The position numbers were made by a program, and so were the translations under genes. A DNA stretch of 60,000 nt from Takakia lepidozioides (taxonomy: Eukaryota > Streptophyta > Takakiopsida > Takakiales > Takakiaceae). Below, one piece after another: positions 43,157 through 55,371 of this stretch (positions are counted from its first letter, which is position 1; each line of letters begins with the position of its first letter). The stretch spans positions 28,088,001 to 28,148,000 of the forward strand of contig CM060733.1 in NCBI GenBank assembly GCA_030704615.1, in the 5' to 3' direction. The notes under the pieces were generated by a model. That model saw only the letters and a list, made by a program, of their open reading frames with translations, was not told where the DNA came from and made no database searches.

Positions 43157-44460
43157 TCATTGAGCTACTTTGTTTGTCTTTAGAGAAGAGACACCAAGTA
43201 AGGCTGAATACTTCATGTGTTTTGTCTGTGGTAGACTCTTCGTCAAAACATCCGCAACCATATCTCCTGTAGCACAATAGATCATCTTGATCTCTCCCTT
43301 GCATACAACTTCCCGTATGTAGTGATGTTGCACTTCAATGTGCTTCGTCCTTGAATGATACTTCGGATTCTGACTTAGTGCAATCGCACTTTGATTGTCA
43401 CAATAGAGAGTCGTAGGTAGTGATTGGAGATGATCCAAATCTCCAAGCAACTTCCGTAACCAAATAGCCTCATTTGCTGCTTGTGTAATGGACATGTACT
43501 CAGCTTCTGTTGATGACAACGCTGTTGCAACTTGTCGTTTGCTAGACCAAGATACAGCTCCACCTGCTAGGAGAAAACAATGGCCTGAAGTTGATTTTCT
43601 ACTATCAACGTCTCCTGCCTAGTCAGCATCAGCAAACCCCAACAAACTTGGATCTTCCACTCTCTTGTAGAGTAGACCAGAGGTTGATGTTCCTCTTAGA
43701 TATCGAAATATCCTCTTCACTGCTTTCCAATGGGTTTGTCCGGGATTTGAAAGAAATTGTGAGACCACTCCCACTGAATGTGCAATGTCTGGCCTAATAC
43801 AAACCATGCAATACATCAAACTGCCGACTGCGCTTTGATAAGGAGTTTTCCTCATATCTTCTTGCTCTTCTTGAGTCTTAGGTGCCATATCCTTCGTAAG
43901 TTTCAAACCAACTTCGAGAGGAGCTGATGTTGGCTTACTCATCTCCAACTTAAATCTTTGTAGAATTGTTTCAATGTATGGTCGTTGATGCATGAATACT
44001 GTATGGTTCACTCGATCTCTGCTGATTTGAATACCAAGACAGAACCGAATCTCACCCATGTCAGTCATGGAAAACTCAACACTCAACAATGCTTTGGTTT
44101 CTGGCAACAACCTTTGATGATCGTTGGTGACAATGATTGTGTCATCCACATATAGAGCTATGACCACAAATTGTTCTCCCATCTTTTTCACATAGATGTT
44201 TGTGTCAGCAATGCTTTGTTCAAATCTTGCCTTTAAGAGGTAAGCATCGATCCTAGCATACCAAGCTCGAGGACTTTGTTTGAGTCCATACAAACTCTTT
44301 TACATCTTACACACAATATCACTTCCTCCTTGTACAAACCCTTCAGGTTGTCTCAAGTAGATATCTTCTTTGTAGTTCTCCATTCAGAAGTGCGGTCTTA
44401 ACATCCATTTGATGAACTTCGTGATCATGTTGAGCTGCAAGAGCTAACAACACTCTGATA
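43157..44460 (-). pseudogene. Copia 2 RT and RNase H
   Basis: Minus-strand frames give YGLKQSPRAWYARID, IALYVDDTIIV (about 44,150), FCLGIQISRD, GSLMYCMVCIRPDIAHSVG, then LLGFADAD followed by TAG where Trp is expected (about 43,620), and RNase H motifs to SSTEAEYMSI and VADVLTKSL with a stop at 43,157-43,159. A stop precedes SLYGL near 44,300. Upstream, a small deletion after NETFSP (about 44,470) removes the VVK motif and shifts the frame. Confidence 0.88.
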
Positions 44461-46258
44461 GAAGAAAGGTGAGAAGGTTTCATTGTAATCCACTCCTTGA
44501 ATTTGTGCATAGCCTTTAGCTACAAGACGAGCTTTGTACCGGTAAATAGATCCATCAGCTTTGTACTTCAACTTGAAGATCCACTTGCAACCAATGGCTC
44601 TTCGTCCTGTATGCAACCTAGTGAGTGTCCATGCTTTGTTTTGCATCAATGAATCCAACTCTGAGTTGATTGCTTCTTCCCATTGTAGTTTGTCTGGAGA
44701 GCGCATCGCTTCCTCATATGTAGCAGGCTCAACCACTTGTGATGCTTCTTCCATAGCTTCAATGACACTCATAGATGTAATTAGCCTACTAGGAGCTTTC
44801 TTTTCCCGCTGAGATCTCCTTAGAATTGACACATCTTCAACTTCATCTCTAGAGTCCATATCAACAAGTGGTTCACCAACTTCGATTCCTTGATCAACTC
44901 CATCAAATTGAATACCTCCATCATTTGCTTCAGCCATCTCTTGTATTGGCTCTTCATAAGACTCCTCTTGGAAATGGTGTAATGGCTCTAAGCTCATTCC
45001 CATGTCATCTTCTCCCACTACCCAAGAAGGTATGAAGCCTTCATCAAACACTACGTCCCTACTGTGTTTGACAGCCTTAGTTGTCTTATTGAACAATTTA
45101 TATCCATTCACATCTTCTGTGTAGCCAATGAAGATGCATCTTTCTGATTTGGAGTCAAGTTTCCTTCGCTTCTGAGTAGGGATATGGACATATGCACGAC
45201 ATCCAAAAATCCTACAATGAGCCACAATAGGCTTCTGACCACTCCATACCTCTTCTGGTGTTTTTCCCAACATTGATTTGATAGGTATTCTATTGTGAAG
45301 ATATGTTGCAGTGCCAACAGCTTCTGCCCAAAAATGATTGGAAATATTCACTTCTTTCAACATACTCCTTGCAGATTCTTGTAGTGATCTATTCATCCGT
45401 TCAGCTACACCATTCTGCTCAGCTGTATATGGAACAGTAAGCTGTCGAGCTATTCTATTCTCTTGACAAAACTGATTGAAAGCCTTTGAGATGTACTCAC
45501 CACCATTGTCAGATCTCAAAATCTTAAGAGGCTTTCCAGTTTGTTTTTCTACAAGTACTTTGAACTCCTTGAATTTCTCTAGCACTTGACTTTTCTGCCT
45601 TAGGAAATTCACCACAACCCTCCTTGACAAATCATCAATGAATGTCACAAAGTACTTTGCTCCTCCAAGTGATGTGGTTTGCATTGGCCCGCACACATCA
45701 GAATGTACAATCTCCAATATACTTGTGGCTCTTCGTCCACCATCCTTAGGAAATTGACCTCGATGTTGCTTCCCTTCCAAGCAACCTTTGCATAGACGCA
45801 TATCGCTCATCTCTTTCAATTGTAGTCCTTCCACAATATGGCTTGAGAGTTGCATCTGTCGCAACTTCTTAATGCTCACATGACCTAATCTTCTATGCCA
45901 CAACTCTGTTTCTGACATGACAGGTGTAGATCCCAACTGTGGTGAAAATGTGGTAAGAGCACTAAAGACATGATGTTGTAATCTATACAAGCAATTATCA
46001 AAAATAGCTCTTGCTACCACAGCTCCTGAGCTATCTGTGATAGTACAACTCTCATCTTGGAATACCACTTTGTATCCCTTTGCAACAATTTGCCTTACAG
46101 ACAGCAGGTTCTTTGTTAAAGTATGGACATGTAGGACATTTTCCACCTCTATGGTTTCCCCTTCATTGAGCATAAGAGAGACTGAGCCTTCCCCACCAAT
46201 GACATGCTTGCTATCTTCTCCCAAAAGAACATATTGTGTAGGTGAAAGAGATCTAGGA
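44461..46258 (-). CDS. Copia 2 integrase region, long open frame
   Basis: A 599-codon frame covers the end of protease, ELWHRRLGHVSIKKLRQM, CKGCLEGKQHRGQFP, IVHSDVCGPM, FVTFIDDLSRRVVVNFL, RSDNGGEY and YTAEQNGVAERMNR (D, D, E catalytic set, about 45,400-45,680). It then runs through the acidic linker into the first RT motif WIFKLKYKADG. It is intact to about 44,475, where a deletion shifts it. It is separated from gag/protease by a frameshift near 46,250. Confidence 0.88.
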
Positions 46259-47239
46259 TAAGAAATGCTCTCTCTCTGAACTCATATGTTGAGATGCTCC
46301 TGAATCAACATACCATACATGCTTCTGTCTAGTAGTGGCTGAGAGAGACACAACAAATAGAATATGATTCCTCTGATGAGTAGCTATGTTCCCTTTACTC
46401 TCTCTACTGCACTCATCTGCAATGCGCTTTCTACAATCCCTTATCATGTGACCAAGTTTCTTGCAATAAAAGCACCTCACTTTGGCTTTTTTGATCTTTG
46501 AGCTAGATTGAGGTTTCTGAAATCTCTGGGACTTCTGAGACATATGTGAAGGGAGTCTTCTATTCAAGAATACTCCAGTCTTGCGTGTGAACAAAGCTCT
46601 GTCTACCTCTGTAGACGTACCTTGACCTTTTCTTCTTGTTTCCTCCTTGAGGAGAAGTCCTATGACAACATCAATAGTTAAGTTGGTTTGTCCTGCTAGA
46701 GACACCACAAAACCATCATAGGATTCAGGTAAGGTTGCCAATAACACCACTGCGGCGTGTTCATCAGTCACATTAGTTCTCACAGAGACTAGTTGATCTC
46801 GCAACACACAAAACAAATTCAAGTGTTGTTCAACTGAGTTTGACTCGGTCATCTTCAGACCATAGAACTTTTGCGTCGTATACACTTGCGATGTGACATC
46901 CTTCGTCTCATATATGCTTGCTAGCTTGTCCCAAACATCCTTAGCATTCTTAGCACTTATAATGAGATGCAACTGATTGTCTCTCAAGCTTGTGATGATG
47001 CTAGCTCTTGCTTTCTGATCTTTCCTATCCCATATGGCTTGGCCAACAATAGTGTCAGGTCTTGGGACTGATCCATCAACCACTCCCCATAGATCTTTGT
47101 CTAGAATGACCATCTCCATCCTAAACTTCCAGGTTTGATAGTTAGCTCCATTGAATCGATTTTCCACTCTCACATCTAATGCACTCGTCATAGACATAGA
47201 AAGAGGATTGCTAGAAGACGACGCTCCAGCCATAATCAA
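46253..47239 (-). CDS. Copia 2 gag and start of protease
   Basis: From ATG at 47,237-47,239 (or the ATG two codons later) the frame contains RFNGANYQTWKFRMEMVIL, LLATLPESYDGFV, and a complete zinc knuckle CFYCKKLGHMIRDC (about 46,430-46,480). It then reaches VWYVDSGASQHMSS (protease Asp, about 46,290-46,320). It ends at a stop at 46,253 caused by a frameshift within the protease. Confidence 0.88.
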   Translation of the reverse strand: MIMAGASSSSNPLSMSMTSALDVRVENRFNGANYQTWKFRMEMVILDKDLWGVVDGSVPRPDTIVGQAIWDRKDQKARASIITSLRDNQLHLIISAKNAKDVWDKLASIYETKDVTSQVYTTQKFYGLKMTESNSVEQHLNLFCVLRDQLVSVRTNVTDEHAAVVLLATLPESYDGFVVSLAGQTNLTIDVVIGLLLKEETRRKGQGTSTEVDRALFTRKTGVFLNRRLPSHMSQKSQRFQKPQSSSKIKKAKVRCFYCKKLGHMIRDCRKRIADECSRESKGNIATHQRNHILFVVSLSATTRQKHVWYVDSGASQHMSSEREHFLS

Positions 47240-47280
47240 GTTTACTCAATCTCAACTACCAACTCTCACCTAGAGAAGAA

Positions 47281-47294
47281 TGGCTCTGATACCA
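47281..47294 (-). other. Primer-binding site of copia 2
   Basis: On the minus strand TGGTATCAGAGCCA directly abuts the end of the right LTR; it is complementary to the 3' end of plant initiator tRNA-Met. Confidence 0.88.
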
Positions 47295-47601
47295 TGTTAG
47301 AATTGAGCAAGAACACGAACAAGAACTAAAGTCTTAGACTAAAGCTAAAACTAAAGCTCTCCTCCCAACCATAGAAGCCACCATCATACTCTTATACTTA
47401 GACTAGTGGCTTCACCCCCGAGCTTGTACAAGAAGGTCTCTAGAAAGTCCTACTTGGTCACTTCCACGTCCACTATGGTGACCATCCACCTTCTAGCCAT
47501 TCACCTTCAAAAGGTGAGTTAAACAAGATAGTCTCTTAGACTTCTAAACCTTTGGCCTTCAAGACTCTTAGTCTTCTAAATATGTTTAATTACTTCCAAC
47601 A
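47295..47601 (-). repeat. 5' LTR of copia 2
   Basis: 307 bp, the longer of the pair; it retains the AGAAGCCAC and CGTCC stretches missing or altered in the left LTR. Confidence 0.9.
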
Positions 47602-50590
47602 AATCGCGGTCTTCTGCACATCATGCTAGACCTGGCTGACATAGTACATATCTTGCCTTTATAAACATTGAGGAATTGTCACAATTGGGTTCCTCTTGGG
47701 TTCATCTTTCATGACAGTGTGCACGCAAGGATTTTTCGATGGAGGATGATGATATTTCGTCGTCATTCTCTCCAAACTCGATGGCCGCACGACTTCTGAA
47801 TTCCCGAAATTTCCTATAGCTTCATTCAACATTGTAGTTGTACAATACATATACATACACTCGGAATGTCAGTTAGCATCCTCTCCGTACCCAGCAAACA
47901 TCTGCGGCGAAGTGTGTCTCCATGGCAGTACCGGCGAATCACTGGGGTTGTCACGAGTCTGTGTAGTCGCCCTCATCCCGACTTCGCAGGCAAATTACAG
48001 GCCTTCAACCTAGATTGTGGGTCTTGGTTACGTGTACGATGTGAGGTAGTCTAGCGATGTAAAGAGGGGGTAGTTGTACGTACACAACCAAATGAGGTCC
48101 AATGCGAGCTCCTCCTTGAAGAGAGGAGCTTTTACTGCTCGTGTCCAGAGGAGGAAATGACGGATTTGTGGTATTATTGTGTGATTGAACTGTTGTACAT
48201 AGCTCATCTTACACTACATTCTCCCATTCACGTCACCATCGGCCTGGAGCCTTCCCGGCTCTTCCTGAAGAGGCAACTGAATCCCGATTAGGTGGTGTGC
48301 ACGAGAGTTATCTCAGCCGACTTTTTGAGTATTTCATGGTCGAACTCATGTTTGAAATTCCCTTGACACAGCGATGGTGGATGGGAGAGAATTCCTCATA
48401 GTTGCTCGTAACATATTTTGCTGCAACCAACTAACGGATATATTGAAACTAAGCCAGACAGGCTAGCATAAGGTCATTACATGATATGTAGTGAATCGAA
48501 AATCTTACTAAGTACGAAAAATCTACTGTGCTAGATATTGAGTGGATCACCGACTTCTATCATACTAAGCTAAGTTGCATTTGGACGTGATAATTTTGGG
48601 AGCGTTCCATCTCGCTTAAATGTCGATGCAGCCCACGCTGAACCCACCAAGGTTGCGCTTTGCATCTCCATTGAGACGAGTAACCTAGAGTTGAACTTGT
48701 ACAGGCCGAAAACAGAGCTGGCGCCTTATATGCCAGCTGCATGCTGGTCTACCAGATTGCAAGACGATGAAAGCTCCTGCAATAGCCCGAGACAGTTCAT
48801 GAATTAGCTATGTCAGTCATGAGCAGTGGGATCGATCGGTAGATGTTTGGCGTTTGGTCCATTCTTCAGCTCCTTTCCAGAAGGCGTAGTCGGATTTCGG
48901 GCGTGCTACCTGCTCACAGCCGTAGCAATTGACTCACTGGTTGCAAACCCCAGCAATGTAATATCCTAAATTCAGGCGCAGACTTAACTTGTGTAAATCT
49001 ATCAAGATTACTAATCCAGCGGACAAGGTATTGTTGAGCTCAACTGACAAATGCTTCTAGAACGATGCTAACAAAACCAACAAGTCAGCAGCGGCTTCCA
49101 GATGTTCGCAGTAAGTGGGCTCTTACAAATCTGACGTCCATCAATCTTGGCATGTTGCCACTTAAAGCGCGAGGCCTCAGAGAACACCGTGAATCTCTAA
49201 AGCGCATTGTGAATTGAGGCCCGACTGCTTGCTGAACGCACGAATCAACCGTCGGTGAATCACTGGATTGGAGACAGCATAGAAGGCGTAGTATGTCTGC
49301 GCGGGCTTCCAGTTATCTCTGAGATTTGAGGGCTGGTCTTCAGGGAGGTGAGCAGCATATGACGGTCGCTATAGTCCGACTCCTTTTCACCAACGTGCAG
49401 CTATGGTTGAGTCGCAGCATATGAACGTGCAACACATCAACAAGCCTTACGCGCCTTAAGCCTTACGCGCAGAAGTGAGTGCAGTGACCAGTCCTGTCGA
49501 AGAATGGACGGTCAGGGGCTTAAACACCTTCCTTGTACGACTCAATTTGCATAAATGTAAGGACAGTAGCAAACAGGTACGCGGCCACAGAACTGAAGAT
49601 TCAACATCTGAGACAATCGAACAATCGACAAGAAGACGAACAAGTAAGAACCACATAGAGCCATAATACAGTGAAACCTTTGCGTGCAGACTTGTACCAG
49701 ATTCACAGACTCGCATACCCAGAGAATACAAATGGAAAGTAAGACATCGGAAGAAGGAAGAAAGAAGGAGCACCTAAGAGTCTCAACCCTTCAGAATGTG
49801 GGTATGCAGAATCCTAACCGCCCGGGCACGTTATGAAGCTTGCTAGAACGATCCCTCTGGCGGCAAAAGGCCACATTAAATCTTGTCCGAAATAACACTT
49901 AAAACACGTACTAGTGGCAGTTAGTAACGCGTACGATACTGTGCATGCGGGGTACAGATCGAGCGTTAGATTTCCTCCAGAGTTGAAGCTTATTAGCCCT
50001 CCGCTCGGGATTGGGAGAATCGCGAGGATATGGATTCTGCCAGCCCACCCTGTGAAACCCAAGCATATGCCAAGGACCTGGTCCAGCTATCTGTACAATC
50101 CATTTACCAAGCTTCCAAGTCTTCACTCTACAGGTTTAGGCTACCCAAATTTTGTGGCCTAGTGTTCAAAGAAAAGCAGACGCACTCCAAGCACTGAGTG
50201 CCTCCATTGCCCTCTACATAATGGCAGCAGCTTACGTGTGGAGTGAGTCCATTAATTCTTCAGACGTACCCAAGCAGTATAGATCCGCCGAAATCTCTTG
50301 TTGGTCTCGTATGGGTAGCTGTATGGTTTAGAAGCTCACAGAGCCTGCCACACAATTTCTAGGTTTCGGAACCGTGGTACCGCAAGATCATCGCTGGGTC
50401 ACGTGACACTGAGCACTTTGCAGCGCGAGACAAGGCTTACTTACACTCCACAACCGCAGACACAACTCGACATGTTTGTTGTTCACAGAATCTACTTACA
50501 AGTGCCCATGAGAGAGAGAAATGACATCTGTTTTGTGCCATCGCAATCTTTGGTGGGTTTTTGGGTTCATGCCTACTCACAGTTGTTAGG
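47602..50590. other. No recognisable gene
   Basis: Only short unsupported ORFs occur. No protein motif, LTR or long repeat was recognised on either strand. Confidence 0.45.
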
Positions 50591-50597
50591 CCGAGCA

Positions 50598-50776
50598 ACC
50601 AGCATGTAGCCCAGTGGTAAGGGCACATACCCTCTCACGAGTGGTTGTGGGTTCAATCCACCTGTTGGAAGTCATTACGGTGTCCACCTTCCCATCGGAA
50701 GGCAGTAGCCCTATGGGGTCAAGTGACACCATAAGTTACGCTTGCTTCGGCAACGAGTTTACCTTTTTTTTTTTCA
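50598..50776 (+). repeat. tRNA-derived SINE-like element, second copy
   Basis: A box TAGCCCAGTGG (50,607-50,617) and B box GGTTCAATCC (50,650-50,659) are followed by TGTTGGAAGTCA, GACACCATAA and a terminal T run (about 50,763-50,775). It shares the same order of boxes and body words with the copy at 30.5 kb. Confidence 0.65.
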
Positions 50777-53700
50777 GTTGTTAGGCCCACTTCACACATA
50801 ACTTACCATCATGAAATGGGTTGGAGCAGCGTTTTTTTTTTTCATTTAAGAACTTGAGCCATGTTGGCTCTTGGCTGGCCTATGAGGAAGATCAATTGGC
50901 GACTCTATGGCATGTGATTCAAACCGGTGGCTACTGTCAAGAATGTTTGATGAGTTTTATGCAAACTCAACTCATGTAGTGTGTTCGGTTTGTGGGAGCA
51001 ACAAGGGAGGTAATTTTTTCTAAGTAACAACGACACTGCATATTGCAAAACCTAGCACAACTCTGTCACATGGATACAATCCATTGACAAATATGACTAG
51101 GTACTCTTGTCCAAGATCAGCAACTCTGCTCAAAGCCTCGTGTGCCAATGGAGGAGGCGGTGCAAGTATGCTTAAATGGAGGTGCATGACACATATACTA
51201 GGCGGGTAAGCGAAACCTAAATGAGAGTTCCCTCCATAGCTCGACCCCTTGGTGAAAGCCGAAAGAGTTTGAACCTAAGGCTTTGCTCCTTGCGCTGGCA
51301 GTGTGGTAGGGTTTCTACGAACCCCAATGGCATGTGGCTCTTTCCCTGTGCAACAGCTGTACAGGAGCGTCCTCATTGCAGCGACATGATGGCATTAGGG
51401 AGGGCAGCAATGGAAACAATGCCTTATTTTAACCCATAATTCCTTTGTAAATTTCGTGAGGCTAGGATCGAAAAGTGGCAAAATTTTGAGCAAAAAAGAA
51501 AACGCTGGGTTGGAGTCAAAATATTATTTCAACATAGCTCTCCTTGGAACTTGATGTAAAGCGTCCAAGGGTGCAATTGGAAATTATTGACTTTAGCTTA
51601 CCAAGTGCGGCATAGTTTTATGAAAAGACCCAAGTTGGGGTGACTGTACAAATGGGTATAACTGTCCCCAAGAGGAGAAACAACTTGGGTTCTTTCAAGA
51701 GCCGACTGAATTGTAGGGAGAATTTTATGCATTCTGGAATTTTATGATTCATGATGAGAATTTGTTGTTGATGAAATTCATCAAATGGGATGGAAGTGGA
51801 GAACTGAAAGAAAACACCTTCTGAAATATGTTTGTAATAATTAGGGGGCCAGGTATGATTATGGGTTTTTCATCCTTGCTGAGTCCTACATTTCAATTAT
51901 GATACAAAATTTTGTAGCAGAAGGGGGGAAAAAGATATGATGTACTTGATGGCCACTCGGTGCAGGGTCAACTAACTTGCCCGATCTACACAATCTGTTC
52001 CTGCCCGCTACAAATTAACATCAAGCAAGTACAGAGGAATGAATAGATCTTAGTCTGTTTTCTCTACAGATGGAGGCCTCCTCTATCCTCCGAACCGCCA
52101 CATTCATCATCATGTATACCTTTTTGAAAAATCCTGTGATTACGATCTGGGTTCGCCTTCTATCAAAACATAGCAGCCTCCTTACATCAGTAAATTCCTG
52201 CAGTTCGCCTTTAGTTGCGCTAAAGAGATTCCACGGTAATCATAGATTTATGTCGGATATTTTGAGTATTGCCAACCAGAAGTGACTGCTGTCACCCCTT
52301 TCTAATTCTCGAAAGTACCTTCAATGATGCATAAACTTAAGCGGGAAAGTTTACCAAATCATAATTTCGCTGCAAAGCTGGCTGTCATGAACATTCTTGT
52401 ACGTTCAATGAGCACGACGCTGTTCAACTCTAATCTGGAGACCTTCAAAATGATATTGGGGAGTTCTGGTGCTCTCTCTGTATTGTTGGCAGCTTTAGGT
52501 TCGCAAAACTCCTAGACTTATAACAGGCAAGGAGAGAATAGAAAAAAACTGCCTTTGCACATTATGGAGTGGACACATTACAGTACCAAGAGCGTTCTAC
52601 TATGTCGTGTTCATAGAAGCTTATGAGCATCGAAGATGAACGTAGCTCGCTTGGTCTTGTCTCTCCCTGGGCCTAGCACAAATCTGGAAGAAGGTTGAAA
52701 ATTAAGGACAGAAGAACTGGTATCCATCTCAATTCTGGTGGACTTTACAAATTCCTCCAGCTTTTCTTGACGGCCGTCGTTTTAATTCACACGATCTGTT
52801 CCTGATCAATTTCCTGTGCAACCGTGATCAAAATTACGGAGCCCTGGACTAGTTTTAAGTTGGAAACATAATAGCTTGCTTGGACATTTTGAGAGTAATT
52901 TGTGACTTGGGATCTGCTAAACATGTTGACTTGGTGCTGTAGCAACGTGTGCGCAGTATCGTCTCGCGGAGAGCCGACCTCTATGGTGAAGAAGATCGTC
53001 AGTGTGTTTGTCTTCCTTCCTGTCGAAGTTATGTTAAAAGCTTCTTTCTTTCCTTATATCTAAAGGGGCATCTCCTCAAGTGGGGAAGTCTCCGTGCAAG
53101 GCCTCTACGCTGGCAAGTGATACTTAAACTTAAATATATTATACTGTTCAAAACGTGTTCAAATCAATTCCCACAATCGTAACGGAAACCAAAAGAAGGC
53201 ACATCTGTGAGTCTAGAGACTGAGCAAATATTTACAACCCAAGCAAACAATCGGTCGGCTGCAGCAAAATCTCCCATATATTCACAGTAATCGAGTATCT
53301 TCCTGTTGGGCCGATAGCCCGTCAAATGTACAGAGGGCTGACAAAAAGGGATTCAAGGCTCGGAGCACCTCCGAGTTAGAGATTGTCTGTGTGTCTAATC
53401 TACCGAAGCAGTCCGTAAGGACCCACCGCTAGTTCTGTCCTTCTCCCGTTTCCAAAGTTTTCGGTGTCAGATCCTCAACTCCAGCCGGCAGTATTTGAAG
53501 TGCTAAGTACATCACTTCAATATTACAAGTCGGTTTTTTCAAATCGTGGCTGGTACATTGCGAACTTGGAACGGTGGGAAGATCATGATTCATATCTTGA
53601 GCCAAAAGCCTTAAATCTTCAGTGGAAAAAACTATCTTCTGCTGCCGTCCTGGTCTCGTTAACTATTTCCTTACATCATAAAGGACGGGTTTATAGGTTA

Positions 53701-55371
53701 TACTCATCCATCTGTTTCATTGATGAGCCATTGATAAGGCCAGTGTAGGGACTGAGCTCCACTGAGCAAAGGTACAGAGCTGCAGACCATCGTGCACAAA
53801 GAAATGTACTGTGATCCGCAAGACATGTAACCTGTCCACATAAGGATGTCGCTTTCATAAAGCTGTCATTTGGAGCTTGCATGCCGGTTTGCTGAGCTTC
53901 CACTGGCACATCTTTTGCACGGCTATTTAAGCTGCAATATATGAGCCTTCCATATGGTGTACCTTCTCTGGATGGACTTGGTCAAGTTTGATATCTGATT
54001 TGACATGTGCAGATAGGTGATCCATGCAGCCTCAACCAGGCACAAGACTAACATCCATGTGGGCGTTCCGTTCTATTGCAGTTCCTAAACAGTGGCCGCC
54101 ACAAGCTGACAAGGCAAAACACTGCTGCTCTTTACAGACAAAAATGCAACGGCAATTTAGAAGAGAGGTAATCAGTGATTAGGTTTTGGGTGTCAGCTCT
54201 GATCCAATTGTGACAGTTGCAAGATGATTCACATTACACTCTTTCACAACCTCATGGACTGCCAGTTTGTAATATTTTTGTTAGCTTCAACTTCGAAGGC
54301 ACCTATCCTTAAATTTTCAGAATTTTTTGGTGAAGTTCTTGGTCTACCTGGGTAGTGATTTAGTACCATGTGCATGTAGGCCCTTTTGGGTTTTCAATGA
54401 TAATTTCTTTCAAAAATTTCTAACACTTAGAATAGGATGAAATCCACTCATGGGATCCCCTTGAGATTGGGGCTGCTTTGTCTAATTTCACAGCTGCCCT
54501 CTGTTGGCTCATCCATCACCAGCAGCAATTTTGGTACCCTTTGGGAGTCAACGTTCAGAGGATCTTTGGTTGTATTCTGATGCCATCTCATGCTTTTCAG
54601 CCTTTGGCAGCCATAACCTTCTCCCCCTTTGGCTACCATTTGGCTTGGAAAGCCCTCAATCTGGCCTGAGATTTCCAATTTAGAGCTCTTCAATTGGACC
54701 TGGATCAAGAAAGTTATGGTTGAAAGAAGGGGTAAAACCTTAAACCTGGAACTTGTGCAGTCTTTTGTCCTTTATAGCTTCAGATGTTGTATCAACTAAT
54801 CCTGAAAACAATCAAAAGCCACTAGGCAAGCCACATATAAAATGTAGACCTGCAGATTGGGGCAATCCAGAGCTATTCAAAGGTCTTAGTTGTCAGCCAG
54901 GTTCAGGTTATAGATGATGGCATTTTCAATCCATCATACTCTCCTTATTGGCCATGAAGGCTAGTAGAAAGAACAGGTGTTCAAGGTAAAAGTGACAAGA
55001 TCTATGAAGATGCAGCATGTCCCCAGTCCCTCCAAACAGAGAATCCTCAGGTCTTTCTTCTCAAGTATAGGGTATCCCATTATTTTATTGATGTGGTTCA
55101 AAATAGGAAGAAACATTATTTTATCGGTGTGGTTCAAAACAGGATGTTCTTCCTACCTAATGATTTGTGCAACCTATCAACAACTCTGCAATAAGGATTT
55201 CCATGACTTCACACCTGCCATTTCATGATTGTTTAGGAATGGTGATCATCCACATCTGCACCTCCCAGATAATGCAGGTACTGACTGTTACCTTAATTGA
55301 CAGAATTTTTTTGCCCACATTTTGCCCTCGTGTCTGAAGCAGTTCGCTTTCTCTCCCGCATTCTGCATATT
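50777..55371. other. No recognisable gene
   Basis: Short open frames (for example 52,070-52,285, 52,324-52,515 and 53,464-53,748, plus strand) have no motif I recognise and no supporting context. The stretch just before 55,372 is the 3' flank of the PPR gene. Confidence 0.4.

Larger units (their letters stand above)
42846..47601 (-). mobile_element. Ty1/copia element 2, both LTRs present
   Basis: LTRs of 290 bp (42,846-43,135) and 307 bp (47,295-47,601) begin TGTTAGAATTGAG and end CTTCCAACA. They differ by two short indels and a few substitutions, so insertion was fairly recent. A primer-binding site lies next to the right LTR. The flanks (GACGT before, AATCG after) do not match, so no target duplication is seen. 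Internal frames contain stops and a deletion. Confidence 0.9.

Noticed and set aside
53464-53748. 94-codon plus-strand ORF as a gene
   Set aside because: It starts with a non-ATG codon, has no recognisable motif, and has no splice or promoter context.
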